A stretch of DNA of 64,000 nucleotides from Gemmatimonadota bacterium (GTDB taxonomy: Bacteria; Gemmatimonadota; Gemmatimonadetes; Longimicrobiales; Gaopeijiaceae): assembly GCA_022823365.1 (NCBI GenBank), contig JAJDXG010000049.1, positions 1 to 64,000 of the forward strand, given 5' to 3'. Below are positions 16,319 to 23,448 of the stretch, piece by piece; within the stretch, counting starts at the first letter, position 1, and every line of letters starts with the position of its first letter. The notes under the pieces are model-generated. The model saw only the letters and a program-made list of their open reading frames with translations, had not been told where the DNA came from and searched no databases. A program made the position numbers and the translations under genes.

Positions 16319-17365
16319 TCAGTCGCGGGAGGGGGAGGATGACGACGCGTCCCGGCGGATGGGCCGGGCGTCGCGGGAGGAAGGGGATGGCCGGGCGTCC
16401 CAAAGGCTCGGCCCGCCGTCCCAGAGGCGCATCGGGTAGACCCCCGAGTCTACCAGCCCCCGCAGCGATCGGGCCACTCCCGCATGATCGCCCGGGAAGG
16501 TGACGCCGAGCCACAGCTCGCGGGTGGACAGCACGGTACAGCTAGCGCGGCCCGCCGCGATCAGGTCGTTCACGGCCTCCGAGAGGTAGAACTCGCGGTC
16601 GAGCCCGGGTCTCGAAGCGAGGAATGCGGCGAACAGGTCGCGCAGGGGCGGAAGGATGTCCGGCTGGAACCCCCAGAGGTTGGTGCAGACGGGGGTTTGC
16701 AGGGACACGTCGAGCGGCCGGCCGGCCACGTCCCGGCCCACGGCGCGGTCTCCTTCGCGGTTTCCGGCGCGGCGGAGCTCCAGCCCCTCGGTCAGCCGCC
16801 GGAGCGCGCCCGATTCGTCGATTTCGCAGAGGCCGCGGGAGACGCCCCCGCTCTCCGACAGGGTGACTTCGAGGGGGTAGCCGATGGTGATGGCGTGAGT
16901 GGGCGAGGTCCTGCGGCGGGCAGGCGAGCCGGCGCCGGACGGACCCGGGCCGCGCATCGCCGCAGCCAACGCCGCGTACGCCCCCCGCCCATAGAAGTCG
17001 TCCGCATTGCAGACCGCGAAGGGGCCATCAACCTGTTCGGCCGCGGTCAGGACCGCGAATCCGGTACCCCAGGGGCGGATCCGGCCGGTTGGAGGATCAT
17101 CCACGAGTCCCGGATGGGCCATCCGCTGGTACGCGTAGCGGATGTCGAGATGGGGTCCCGCCTCGCGAAGATGCTCGTCGAAGTCCGGGCGCAACGTCTC
17201 CTGGATGACGAGGAGGAAGCGCGTGAAGCCGGTCAGGGCGGCATCGTAGAGGGCGTAGTCGAGGAGGGCCTCGCCGCCCGGGCCGATGGGCGCGAGCTGC
17301 TTGAGGCGGCCGAACCGCGTGGAGCTGCCGGCCGCGAGGATGACGAGGGTGAGGGGTGGATTCAG
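16319..17365 (-). CDS. Sugar-phosphate nucleotidyltransferase
   Basis: A protein of about 348 residues with an N-terminal Rossmann-like nucleotidyltransferase domain. The signature is LAAGSSTRFGRLKQLAPIG, followed by the metal-binding pair in VCNADDFYG. No ATG exists between the upstream in-frame stop and this motif. The CTG at 17365, four bases after GGAGG, is the only sensible start, and TTG 17194 would remove the catalytic loop. The last 40 residues are low-complexity (DARPSPSSRDARPIRRD). As first gene of the transporter-galactokinase operon it probably activates the sugar 1-phosphate, taking the place of GalT. The nucleotide is unknown. Confidence 0.72.
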   Translation of the reverse strand: MNPPLTLVILAAGSSTRFGRLKQLAPIGPGGEALLDYALYDAALTGFTRFLLVIQETLRPDFDEHLREAGPHLDIRYAYQRMAHPGLVDDPPTGRIRPWGTGFAVLTAAEQVDGPFAVCNADDFYGRGAYAALAAAMRGPGPSGAGSPARRRTSPTHAITIGYPLEVTLSESGGVSRGLCEIDESGALRRLTEGLELRRAGNREGDRAVGRDVAGRPLDVSLQTPVCTNLWGFQPDILPPLRDLFAAFLASRPGLDREFYLSEAVNDLIAAGRASCTVLSTRELWLGVTFPGDHAGVARSLRGLVDSGVYPMRLWDGGPSLWDARPSPSSRDARPIRRDASSSSPSRD

Positions 17366-17432
17366 GACCCCTCCGGCCGCGCCTCCGAGGTCCGCCCGTG
17401 CATGGGATATGTTCGGCTACCCTCCGTGGAGC

Positions 17433-17481
17433 GTTGCAAATGGACTTATGCAACAAAATGTTGCCTTTTGAGTTTTGCAAC
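17433..17481. promoter_or_regulatory. Divergent operator region with repeated TTGCAAC sites
   Basis: The AT-rich gap between the divergent nucleotidyltransferase and epimerase genes holds GTTGCA at 17433, TGCAAC at 17449, the perfect inverted repeat GCAACAAAATGTTGC at 17450-17464 and TTGCAAC at 17475. Four half-sites in 50 bases between divergent sugar genes suggest an operator for a sugar-responsive repressor. The regulator gene is not adjacent. Confidence 0.6.
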
Positions 17482-17557
17482 ACTTGGCAGAGGGGGCTTC
17501 GCCGACGAGGCCATCGCCCGCAGCCAGACGCCACCATCAGCACTGGAGTTATCGCGC

Positions 17558-18526
17558 GTGAGCCGGAAGGTCCTGATCACCGGCGGCGCCGGATTCATCG
17601 GTAGCCACGTCGCGCGCGCCCACATCGCGCGCGGCGATCGGGTGTCCATCATGGACGACCTCTCTTCGGGGCAATCCGCGAACGTTCCCTCCCGCGCCGA
17701 GTTCGTAGAGATGGACATCGGCGACCCCCGCGCCCGGGAACTCATCTGCGATGGCGGCTTCGACCTGATCAATCACCACGCGGCGCAGATCGACGTTCGC
17801 GCCTCGGTCGCCGATCCGATTGCCGACGCAAGGGTCAACATCGCCGGCCTCATCAACATCCTCGAGGCGGCGCGCGCGGCGGGGACCCGGCGCGTGGTCT
17901 TCGTGTCCAGCGGAGGCGTGGTCTACGGGGAGCCCGAGGTGTATCCCACCCCCGAAGGCGCTCCCAAGCGCCCGGCCTCTCCCTACGGGGTGTCGAAACT
18001 CGCGGGCGAGTACTACCTCGACTACTACCGCGAGGTGCACGGCCTCGACTGCGTGGCGCTCAGGTACGGCAACGTCTACGGCCCCGGGCAGGACCCTGCG
18101 GGGGAGGCGGGCGTGGTGGCCATCTTCTGCAGTCGCCTGCTCGCGGGCGAGCCCCTGGTGATCTACGGAGACGGTGAACAGACCCGGGACTACGTTTACG
18201 CGGCCGACGTGGCGTCTGCCAACCTGATCGCCGCCGACATGCCGCTCGAGGACGGCGCCGGCATCGACGCGAGAGCCTTCAACGTGGGCACCGGGGAGGC
18301 GACGAGCGTGAACACGCTGGCGACCCTCCTGGAAGAGATCGCGGGCGTCCGCCCCGGCCGGATCCACAGGGACGCCCGTCCCGGCGAGCTTCGGCGCAGC
18401 GTGCTCTCGACGGCGCGCATCCGCGCGATGGGCTGGTCGCCCGCGCATACCCTGCGCGAGGGGCTGGCGCGCACGTTCCGGCACATCGCGTCCGAGAGGG
18501 CGGCAACTCCTCCGCGTTCGGCCTGA
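17558..18526 (+). CDS. NAD-dependent UDP-sugar 4-epimerase
   Basis: Extended SDR of 322 residues. The NAD motif is VLITGGAGFIGSH at the N-terminus, catalytic Ser/Tyr/Lys are in VSSGGVVYG and SPYGVSKLAGEYY, and substrate-region motifs include ALRYGNVYGPGQ and YGDGEQTRDYVY. It most likely interconverts UDP-glucose and UDP-galactose or the corresponding uronic or N-acetyl forms. The start is the GTG at 17558, with GGAG upstream. It is divergent from the galactokinase operon across the TTGCAAC operator, so the two are probably co-regulated. Confidence 0.85.
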   Translation: MSRKVLITGGAGFIGSHVARAHIARGDRVSIMDDLSSGQSANVPSRAEFVEMDIGDPRARELICDGGFDLINHHAAQIDVRASVADPIADARVNIAGLINILEAARAAGTRRVVFVSSGGVVYGEPEVYPTPEGAPKRPASPYGVSKLAGEYYLDYYREVHGLDCVALRYGNVYGPGQDPAGEAGVVAIFCSRLLAGEPLVIYGDGEQTRDYVYAADVASANLIAADMPLEDGAGIDARAFNVGTGEATSVNTLATLLEEIAGVRPGRIHRDARPGELRRSVLSTARIRAMGWSPAHTLREGLARTFRHIASERAATPPRSA

Positions 18527-18537
18527 TCTCTCGACGG

Positions 18538-18603
18538 TGCAATCGACCCACGAGGTGGGTGATTATCACCCATCAGGTGGTTGATTTGCACCCGTTGAGG
18601 GAT
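18538..18603. repeat. Three 22-bp direct repeats
   Basis: Units begin at 18538, 18560 and 18582, exactly 22 bases (two helical turns) apart. The shared pattern is TGATT-x-x-CACCC-x4-AGGTGG with variations. The junction of units 1 and 2 makes the perfect palindrome TGGGTGATTATCACCCA (18556-18572). The array ends at a short frame at 18602. It looks like a cooperative protein-binding site. Confidence 0.7.
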
Positions 18604-18661
18604 GACGCGCATGTCGTACGTGGAGTGGATGGCGCGGCGCGTCGCCCAGGCGGGAGGGTGA
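18602..18661 (+). other. 19-codon frame after the 22-bp repeats
   Basis: ATG at 18602 preceded by GAGG, encoding MTRMSYVEWMARRVAQAGG and then TGA. It could be a leader peptide or the surviving 5' end of a deleted gene once controlled by the 22-bp repeats. Too short to identify. Confidence 0.25.
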
Positions 18662-18662
18662 C

Positions 18663-19811
18663 CTACCTGCTTGAGTCGAAGCCGAGCCGCCAGACCACCA
18701 ACTGGGGGTAGGCCCGTTCGTTCTCCACCGTCTCGATGACCAGCCCGTCCCCGACGAAGGCCTCGAGCAGCGCATCGTGACGGCGGGTGGCGATGAACGA
18801 GCCGCTGTTGAGGTCGATCAGGTCGATGCGACTCTCGAAAACGTAACCCCAGTCATCGTCGGTCGGCACATGGGCGATCCCCCCATTGGGCATGACCCGC
18901 TCCTCCAGGTGATCCAGCCAGTCATCCCTGCGGACGTGAGCGAGCACCCAGAGCCGGTGTTCGCCGTCGACCTGCATCGCGAAGATCCGGCTGTATGGCG
19001 GATTGTCGGGAGACCAGGCCCCGCGTGAGGCCTCCCTCTCGTTCAGCCTGGGTCCTCTGAGCCCCAGGATCCTGGCGCCACTCTCGCTCCATACCCGGAT
19101 GAGATAGTCGCCTACTTCTCGAGCGCTGTAGATGCGCGCCTCCCGGTCGACGGCCAATACCCGAGGTGCAAAGCCGGGACCCTCAATGCCTTCCATCTGG
19201 TCGAACGAATGAAGGATGTCCAACCCCTCGACGATGTGGAGCGGCACGCCCTCCGACCCAGCCGTCGTCCTGCTTGTGTTCACCAGGTATCTCCCGTCCG
19301 CCCTGAGCGGTACGGCGACCTGGTAGGACCCCGGGAAGAGAGACCTGTCCGAATGATACGAGAAGTCGGCGTTCACAACGGTTTCCCGTCCGTTAGCGAG
19401 GTCGACGACACGCATCCGTCCCTCGCCGTCGGTGCCGACCGGGGCTGGACGCCGGAATTCCATGGGTCCGTCTCCCCTGCGACCAACCTGCCTCAGGAAA
19501 CTCCCTTCCGCATCCCAGACCTTCACCACGGATTCCCTCGGCATTCCCACCCAGTAGTTGCCCAAGTCATCAACCGCCGCGTAAATCGACCAGTCGATGT
19601 ACCCCGGCTCTATCGTGTCGCCCAGGGTCACGACGCGGTCGACGGTGATGCAGCTACCGCACGTTGCCGCACTCTCGAGGATGTTGACGATGGCGGTGCT
19701 GTCCTGCAGCGTGGTGAGATCCCTCGGGGAATCGGGGGATCCGCAGCCGCCAAGCCAGCTGGCGAGGGCAACCGTCAGCGGCAGAGTTGCCGTGGTGGAC
19801 TTTCCGAACAT
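18663..19811 (-). CDS. Six-bladed beta-propeller lipoprotein
   Basis: A 382-residue exported protein. The N-terminus (LPLTVALASWLGGCGS) is a lipoprotein signal with lipobox LGGC. Propeller blades include NYWVGMPRESVVKVWDAEGSF followed by VGRRGDGPMEFRRP, and VLAVDREARIYSAREVGDYLIRVW. The CGSC near residue 60 may form a disulfide. The start is taken at the ATG at 19811, though a GTG three codons earlier is possible. It is similar in type but not close in sequence to the propeller at 12047. A binding or scaffold role is likely; no catalytic motif is visible. Confidence 0.72.
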   Translation of the reverse strand: MFGKSTTATLPLTVALASWLGGCGSPDSPRDLTTLQDSTAIVNILESAATCGSCITVDRVVTLGDTIEPGYIDWSIYAAVDDLGNYWVGMPRESVVKVWDAEGSFLRQVGRRGDGPMEFRRPAPVGTDGEGRMRVVDLANGRETVVNADFSYHSDRSLFPGSYQVAVPLRADGRYLVNTSRTTAGSEGVPLHIVEGLDILHSFDQMEGIEGPGFAPRVLAVDREARIYSAREVGDYLIRVWSESGARILGLRGPRLNEREASRGAWSPDNPPYSRIFAMQVDGEHRLWVLAHVRRDDWLDHLEERVMPNGGIAHVPTDDDWGYVFESRIDLIDLNSGSFIATRRHDALLEAFVGDGLVIETVENERAYPQLVVWRLGFDSSR

Positions 19812-19940
19812 TTGATCCACCCCCGTGGCGGGCCGCCGGAACGAGCAAGCGGCGAACTCCTTTCCTTCCGACCTCGTTCTACCCCCGCCTGGCGAAAAAT
19901 GCTCTCGGTCACATCCAAGTCAGTCCCGTCCCGAACATCC

Positions 19941-20498
19941 TCACTCGTCCCCTTTGACATTCTCCGCGTACGTCAAAGACTTCTCCAGCATCGGATTCGC
20001 GTTGTAGGCCTCGGATTGCCCGGGTGGGATGCTGAGGTATTCCCAGTCGTCGCCGCGGAAGGACTTGGCCAGGTAGACGATCTGGCCCACGTGATAGGCG
20101 GCGTGGGCCAGCGAGCGGAAGAGGGCCTCGTCCACGCGATGGGGAACGCGGCGGATGGTCACGCCGGAGGCCATGTCGTCGTCGGTCAACTCCGCGAGCG
20201 TGTCGAAGAGCACGCCCCAGCCCCGGTCCCACTTCCCGGCTACCTCGGCCGGCGAAACGTCGCGCGCCTCGAACTCCGACTCGCGGTCGCGCCACGGCTT
20301 CTCCCCATCCGTGGTCAGGAAGTCGGTGAACCGGGATTCAAGGTTGCCCGCGACGTGCCAGACGATGGTCGCGATCGAGATGGCGTGCTCGGAACCGGCG
20401 ACGAGTTGCTCGGCGTCCAGTTGGCGGAACGCGCGCTCCCCGAGGATCCTGTAGCGCTGGTATTCCGCTTCGATGAGAGCGACGACGGTGCGGTTCAT
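19941..20498 (-). CDS. DinB/DUF1572 family protein
   Basis: A 185-residue four-helix-bundle protein. Conserved His ligands for a divalent metal are visible in TIVWHVAGNLESRF (helix 2) and LAHAAYHVGQIVYLAKSF (helix 4), the DinB/YfiT arrangement. Members include thiol-dependent transferases, but this one has no assigned reaction. Transcription would come from the AT-rich gap at 20499-20609. Confidence 0.8.
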   Translation of the reverse strand: MNRTVVALIEAEYQRYRILGERAFRQLDAEQLVAGSEHAISIATIVWHVAGNLESRFTDFLTTDGEKPWRDRESEFEARDVSPAEVAGKWDRGWGVLFDTLAELTDDDMASGVTIRRVPHRVDEALFRSLAHAAYHVGQIVYLAKSFRGDDWEYLSIPPGQSEAYNANPMLEKSLTYAENVKGDE

Positions 20499-20609
20499 CT
20501 TGTTGCCTCATATTCTATTGTTACGGCCAAATAATATCATTGGAGTATATATACAACATCTATATATAGATATATAATGATATATACAATATAATACAGG
20601 ATCCCGGGA
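20499..20609. promoter_or_regulatory. Very AT-rich intergenic region
   Basis: A 111-base stretch dominated by TA steps, in sharp contrast with the GC-rich surroundings. It includes the perfect palindrome ATCTATATATAGAT at 20558-20571. It lies upstream of the DinB gene and downstream of the ATPase, so it may contain the DinB promoter or be an easily melted, foreign stretch. Confidence 0.45.
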
Positions 20610-21776
20610 CTACCAACCCTTCGGGGTGATGCCGCCCGCCCGCGTCCCGACCTCCGCCACCGGGATTACCGAGATCCGGTCGTCGAGCGCGTACTCCTCA
20701 TCGCCCGGATACACGACCCACAGATGCTCCAACCCGAGATCCTCCAGCGCCACCCGCATCGACCGCGTGGTGCCGGGGGCGTCCGCGAACTTGCACTCGA
20801 AACCGTATCGCTTCCCTCCCCGGAGAACGAGAAGATCGAGTTCGGCGCCGGCGTGGGTAGCCCAGTAGTACGCGTCGCGCGTCTCCAGCGCGCCAACCAG
20901 CTGCTCGACCACGAATCCCTCGAACGAGGCCCCGACTTTGGGGTGACCCAGCAACTGATCTTCTCCCGGAATGCCGAGCAGGGTGTGCAGAAGGCCCGTG
21001 TCGCGGACGTACACTTTCGGCGCTTTCACCTGGCGCTTCTTCAGATTCTCGAACCAGGGCGGCAGCACGCGCAGCATGAAGGCGCCCGCCAGGATGTCGA
21101 GATAGCGCCGGGCGGTGCCTTCGCTCGATCCGAGGGCCCGTGCGAACTCCGCGGCGTTCCAGGTCTGCCCGTGGTAGTGCGCGATCATCGTCCAGAAGCG
21201 GCGCAGGCTCTCGGCCGGAATGGTGATGCCAAGCTGCGGGATGTCCCGCTCCAGAAACGTGCGCACGAAGTTGCGCCTCCAGAGCGATGATGCCCGGGTG
21301 CTGCGCGCGAGGAACGCGCGCGGGAAGCCGCCACGGCCCCAAAGAGTTCGCCAGGCATCGGTTCCCGTTTCATTCAGGCCGAAACCGCCCAGGTCGACGA
21401 GCCCGACGCGCCCGGCGAGAGACTCCGACACGCCCTTCACCAGTTCCGGGGATGCGCTGCCCAACAGGAGAAAGCGCGCATCGTTGTCCGGGCGGTCGAC
21501 CAGCACCCGCAGGGTTTCGAAGAGAGCGGGCATCCGCTGGACTTCGTCGATGACTACGAGCCCACGCAGTCGCCCCAGAGTCTGTTCAGGCGTGACCAGG
21601 CGCTGCCGGTCGACGGCGGCTTCCAGATCGAACCAGGTGCTTCCCCGGGCGTCGGCGGCGATTTGCCGGGCAAGCGTCGTTTTGCCACACTGGCGGGGAC
21701 CGGTCAGCGCGGCGCAGGGATGCACTTCCAGGGCTTCGTGGATGTGCTTGGCGGGTGTGGGGCGGTCGATCAGCAT
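20610..21776 (-). CDS. AAA_14/DUF4143 family ATPase
   Basis: A 388-residue ATPase. Walker A is GPRQCGKTTLA near residue 27 and Walker B is GLVVIDEVQ, followed by sensor-like FLLLGSASP. The C-terminal DUF4143 half contains a winged-helix part (WNAAEFARALGSSEGTARRYL) and a PD-(D/E)XK-like core (GAELDLLVLRGGKRYGFECKF). The family is widespread, mobile, usually in single copies with its own repeats upstream, and has no settled function. An inverted repeat sits 12 bases before the start (21788-21828). A second member is encoded at 37235-38485. Confidence 0.85.
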   Translation of the reverse strand: MLIDRPTPAKHIHEALEVHPCAALTGPRQCGKTTLARQIAADARGSTWFDLEAAVDRQRLVTPEQTLGRLRGLVVIDEVQRMPALFETLRVLVDRPDNDARFLLLGSASPELVKGVSESLAGRVGLVDLGGFGLNETGTDAWRTLWGRGGFPRAFLARSTRASSLWRRNFVRTFLERDIPQLGITIPAESLRRFWTMIAHYHGQTWNAAEFARALGSSEGTARRYLDILAGAFMLRVLPPWFENLKKRQVKAPKVYVRDTGLLHTLLGIPGEDQLLGHPKVGASFEGFVVEQLVGALETRDAYYWATHAGAELDLLVLRGGKRYGFECKFADAPGTTRSMRVALEDLGLEHLWVVYPGDEEYALDDRISVIPVAEVGTRAGGITPKGW

Positions 21777-21787
21777 CGCCTACAATA

Positions 21788-21828
21788 TTCCTTGTAAATC
21801 CGCAGTGCAAGTGAGGATTTTCAAGGAA
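21788..21828 (-). promoter_or_regulatory. 14-bp inverted repeat before the AAA_14 ATPase
   Basis: TTCCTTGTAAATCC (21788-21801) and GGATTTTCAAGGAA (21815-21828) are inverted copies with one mismatch and a 13-base spacer, immediately upstream of the ATPase start. Its position suggests autoregulation by the ATPase, whose C-terminal half includes a winged helix. Confidence 0.6.
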
Positions 21829-21845
21829 TGCGGGAGCGGAGTCGC

Positions 21846-23150
21846 CTATCCCTCGTCCGGCGGTCTCCGCAGCACGCCCGCGAACAGGATCGCGCCCGAC
21901 TCGCGCTCCCGGATCAGGTAGGCGAACGGGCGGTCGGCGATGACCGACGGGGGAAGGCTCGTGACCCCGATCCCCACCGAGGTGGAGCCGGCCGCCTCCG
22001 CGCCCTCCTCCGACACCTCGACGAAAGTCTTCTGCTTCACTTCGGAGATGTAGAGCGGAGGGGGAGTCGCGGAGATGCCCGTGAAGTCGGCCACATTTGG
22101 CATGAAGGCGTCCGTCATGCCGAGCGACTGGAGCGTCTCCTTCAGGCTCTTGTCGTATTCGACGCGGAACCTGGGGAGCATCACCTGCACCCTTCCCGTG
22201 GTCAGGCTTTCGAGGATGCTCTCCCAGCGCATCTCATCCATCGAGGCGATCTCGTCGTCGATGTTGCTCCCGCCTACGGGGACCAGGACCGTCATCGCGA
22301 AAGCCCCCTGGCCGAATGGCAGGTCCACGATCTGCAGGCTGTCGTCCCGGCCGTGGGGGAATTCGCGGGTCTGGTCCATCATCGGGATCGACTCGGACTC
22401 GCCTTCAGCGATGTGGAAAGGAGCATCGTTCGTCCTCTCGGGATCGAACGCGTGCCGCCATGGACCCTTGAAGTAGACCGCGTTGATGAGGAAGAGCACC
22501 GTGCGGCTGTCGATGGGCGGCTCGATGATGCTCTCGATGCGTCCGTTGGTCTTCTCCGAGACCCATTGGTTCATGGTGTCGGCCGCCGAGGCGCTGGAGA
22601 AGTCGAGCCCGGCGACCGTGGCATCGAAGAACGCGCGCACCGTGTTCAGGAAGGCCGGCTCGACCTCGAATCCGTCCCGATACCACGCGGAGTTGGCGAT
22701 CTGCGTGTTCACGGTTGAGTCCGCCGCCGGCAGGCTCGTCATCAGGCCGCGATAGCCGTTGTTGATGGTGTCCGGCGCGACATCCGCGAATCCGAGCGTG
22801 GCCTGCATCTGATCGTACGTGGCGCCGCGGGCTCCGTTGAGCGCCATCCCGAGGGCCATGGAGGCGCTGAGCGGCGAGACGAGGACGTTCTCTTCCGGAT
22901 CGGCGGCCATCGCGGCGGCGAGCAGATCCCAGGCGAAGACGTTGCTCTTCTCCACGACGGCGGCCTCCGCCGAGGCCGAGCGCGGCGGGACGATGATCGA
23001 GTCGCCCGGGCCGGGGTCCGGGGGCTCGGGGATCGCGGCCTCGGCGGGACCGGGGTCGAGCGGGTCATCCGAGCAGGCCGGTGCCAGGATGACCGTCAGC
23101 CCGATCGCAAGGGCCAGCGCGGTGCGCGCCATCGACGGAACGCGGGTCAT
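21846..23150 (-). CDS. Serpin family lipoprotein
   Basis: A 434-residue secreted serpin, a suicide inhibitor of serine or cysteine proteases. The signal peptide ends near LAPACSD (lipobox-like). A proline-rich linker precedes the serpin fold: NVLVSPLSASMALGMALNGA, IANSAWYRDG, LFLINAVYFKGPWRHAFD and the C-terminal RPFAYLIRERESGAILFAG. The reactive-loop hinge, SEEGAEAAGSTSVGIG, has the small residues needed for loop insertion, so it should be inhibitory. The scissile bond is probably near VTSLPPS. It may protect the cell or its own exported peptidases. An ATG at 23168 is also possible. Confidence 0.88.
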   Translation of the reverse strand: MTRVPSMARTALALAIGLTVILAPACSDDPLDPGPAEAAIPEPPDPGPGDSIIVPPRSASAEAAVVEKSNVFAWDLLAAAMAADPEENVLVSPLSASMALGMALNGARGATYDQMQATLGFADVAPDTINNGYRGLMTSLPAADSTVNTQIANSAWYRDGFEVEPAFLNTVRAFFDATVAGLDFSSASAADTMNQWVSEKTNGRIESIIEPPIDSRTVLFLINAVYFKGPWRHAFDPERTNDAPFHIAEGESESIPMMDQTREFPHGRDDSLQIVDLPFGQGAFAMTVLVPVGGSNIDDEIASMDEMRWESILESLTTGRVQVMLPRFRVEYDKSLKETLQSLGMTDAFMPNVADFTGISATPPPLYISEVKQKTFVEVSEEGAEAAGSTSVGIGVTSLPPSVIADRPFAYLIRERESGAILFAGVLRRPPDEG

Positions 23151-23168
23151 GAAGGTAGCCGACTCCAT

Positions 23169-23448
23169 CCAGAGGTGTTGCTGTCACTGTCCGCGAGAAC
23201 GAATGGGCTGGCGAGAATGTGACGCCTGATCTGCGATCCGGTCCAGTCACGCAGCCAGCCAGCCGTGGTTCTCCCCGCGCAACCCGGCCGAGCGCCAGGA
23301 GGAGAAGCAGCGGCTTGTTGGCTGCCCGCTTCCCTCGCGTATGGGCGAGGTGGGCGGCGGGGCGTTAAGCTCGACTATCTCCAGGCCGGTCCCGCGGCGC
23401 GTTCTGCGGCTGGCGGGAGAAGCGACTCCATGAGCATGAGGAACTCCG
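23169..23448. other. Intergenic region without recognisable gene
   Basis: About 280 bases between the divergent serpin and S9 peptidase genes. I see GC-rich, non-coding-looking sequence with no clear promoter, repeat or remnant. Confidence 0.4.
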
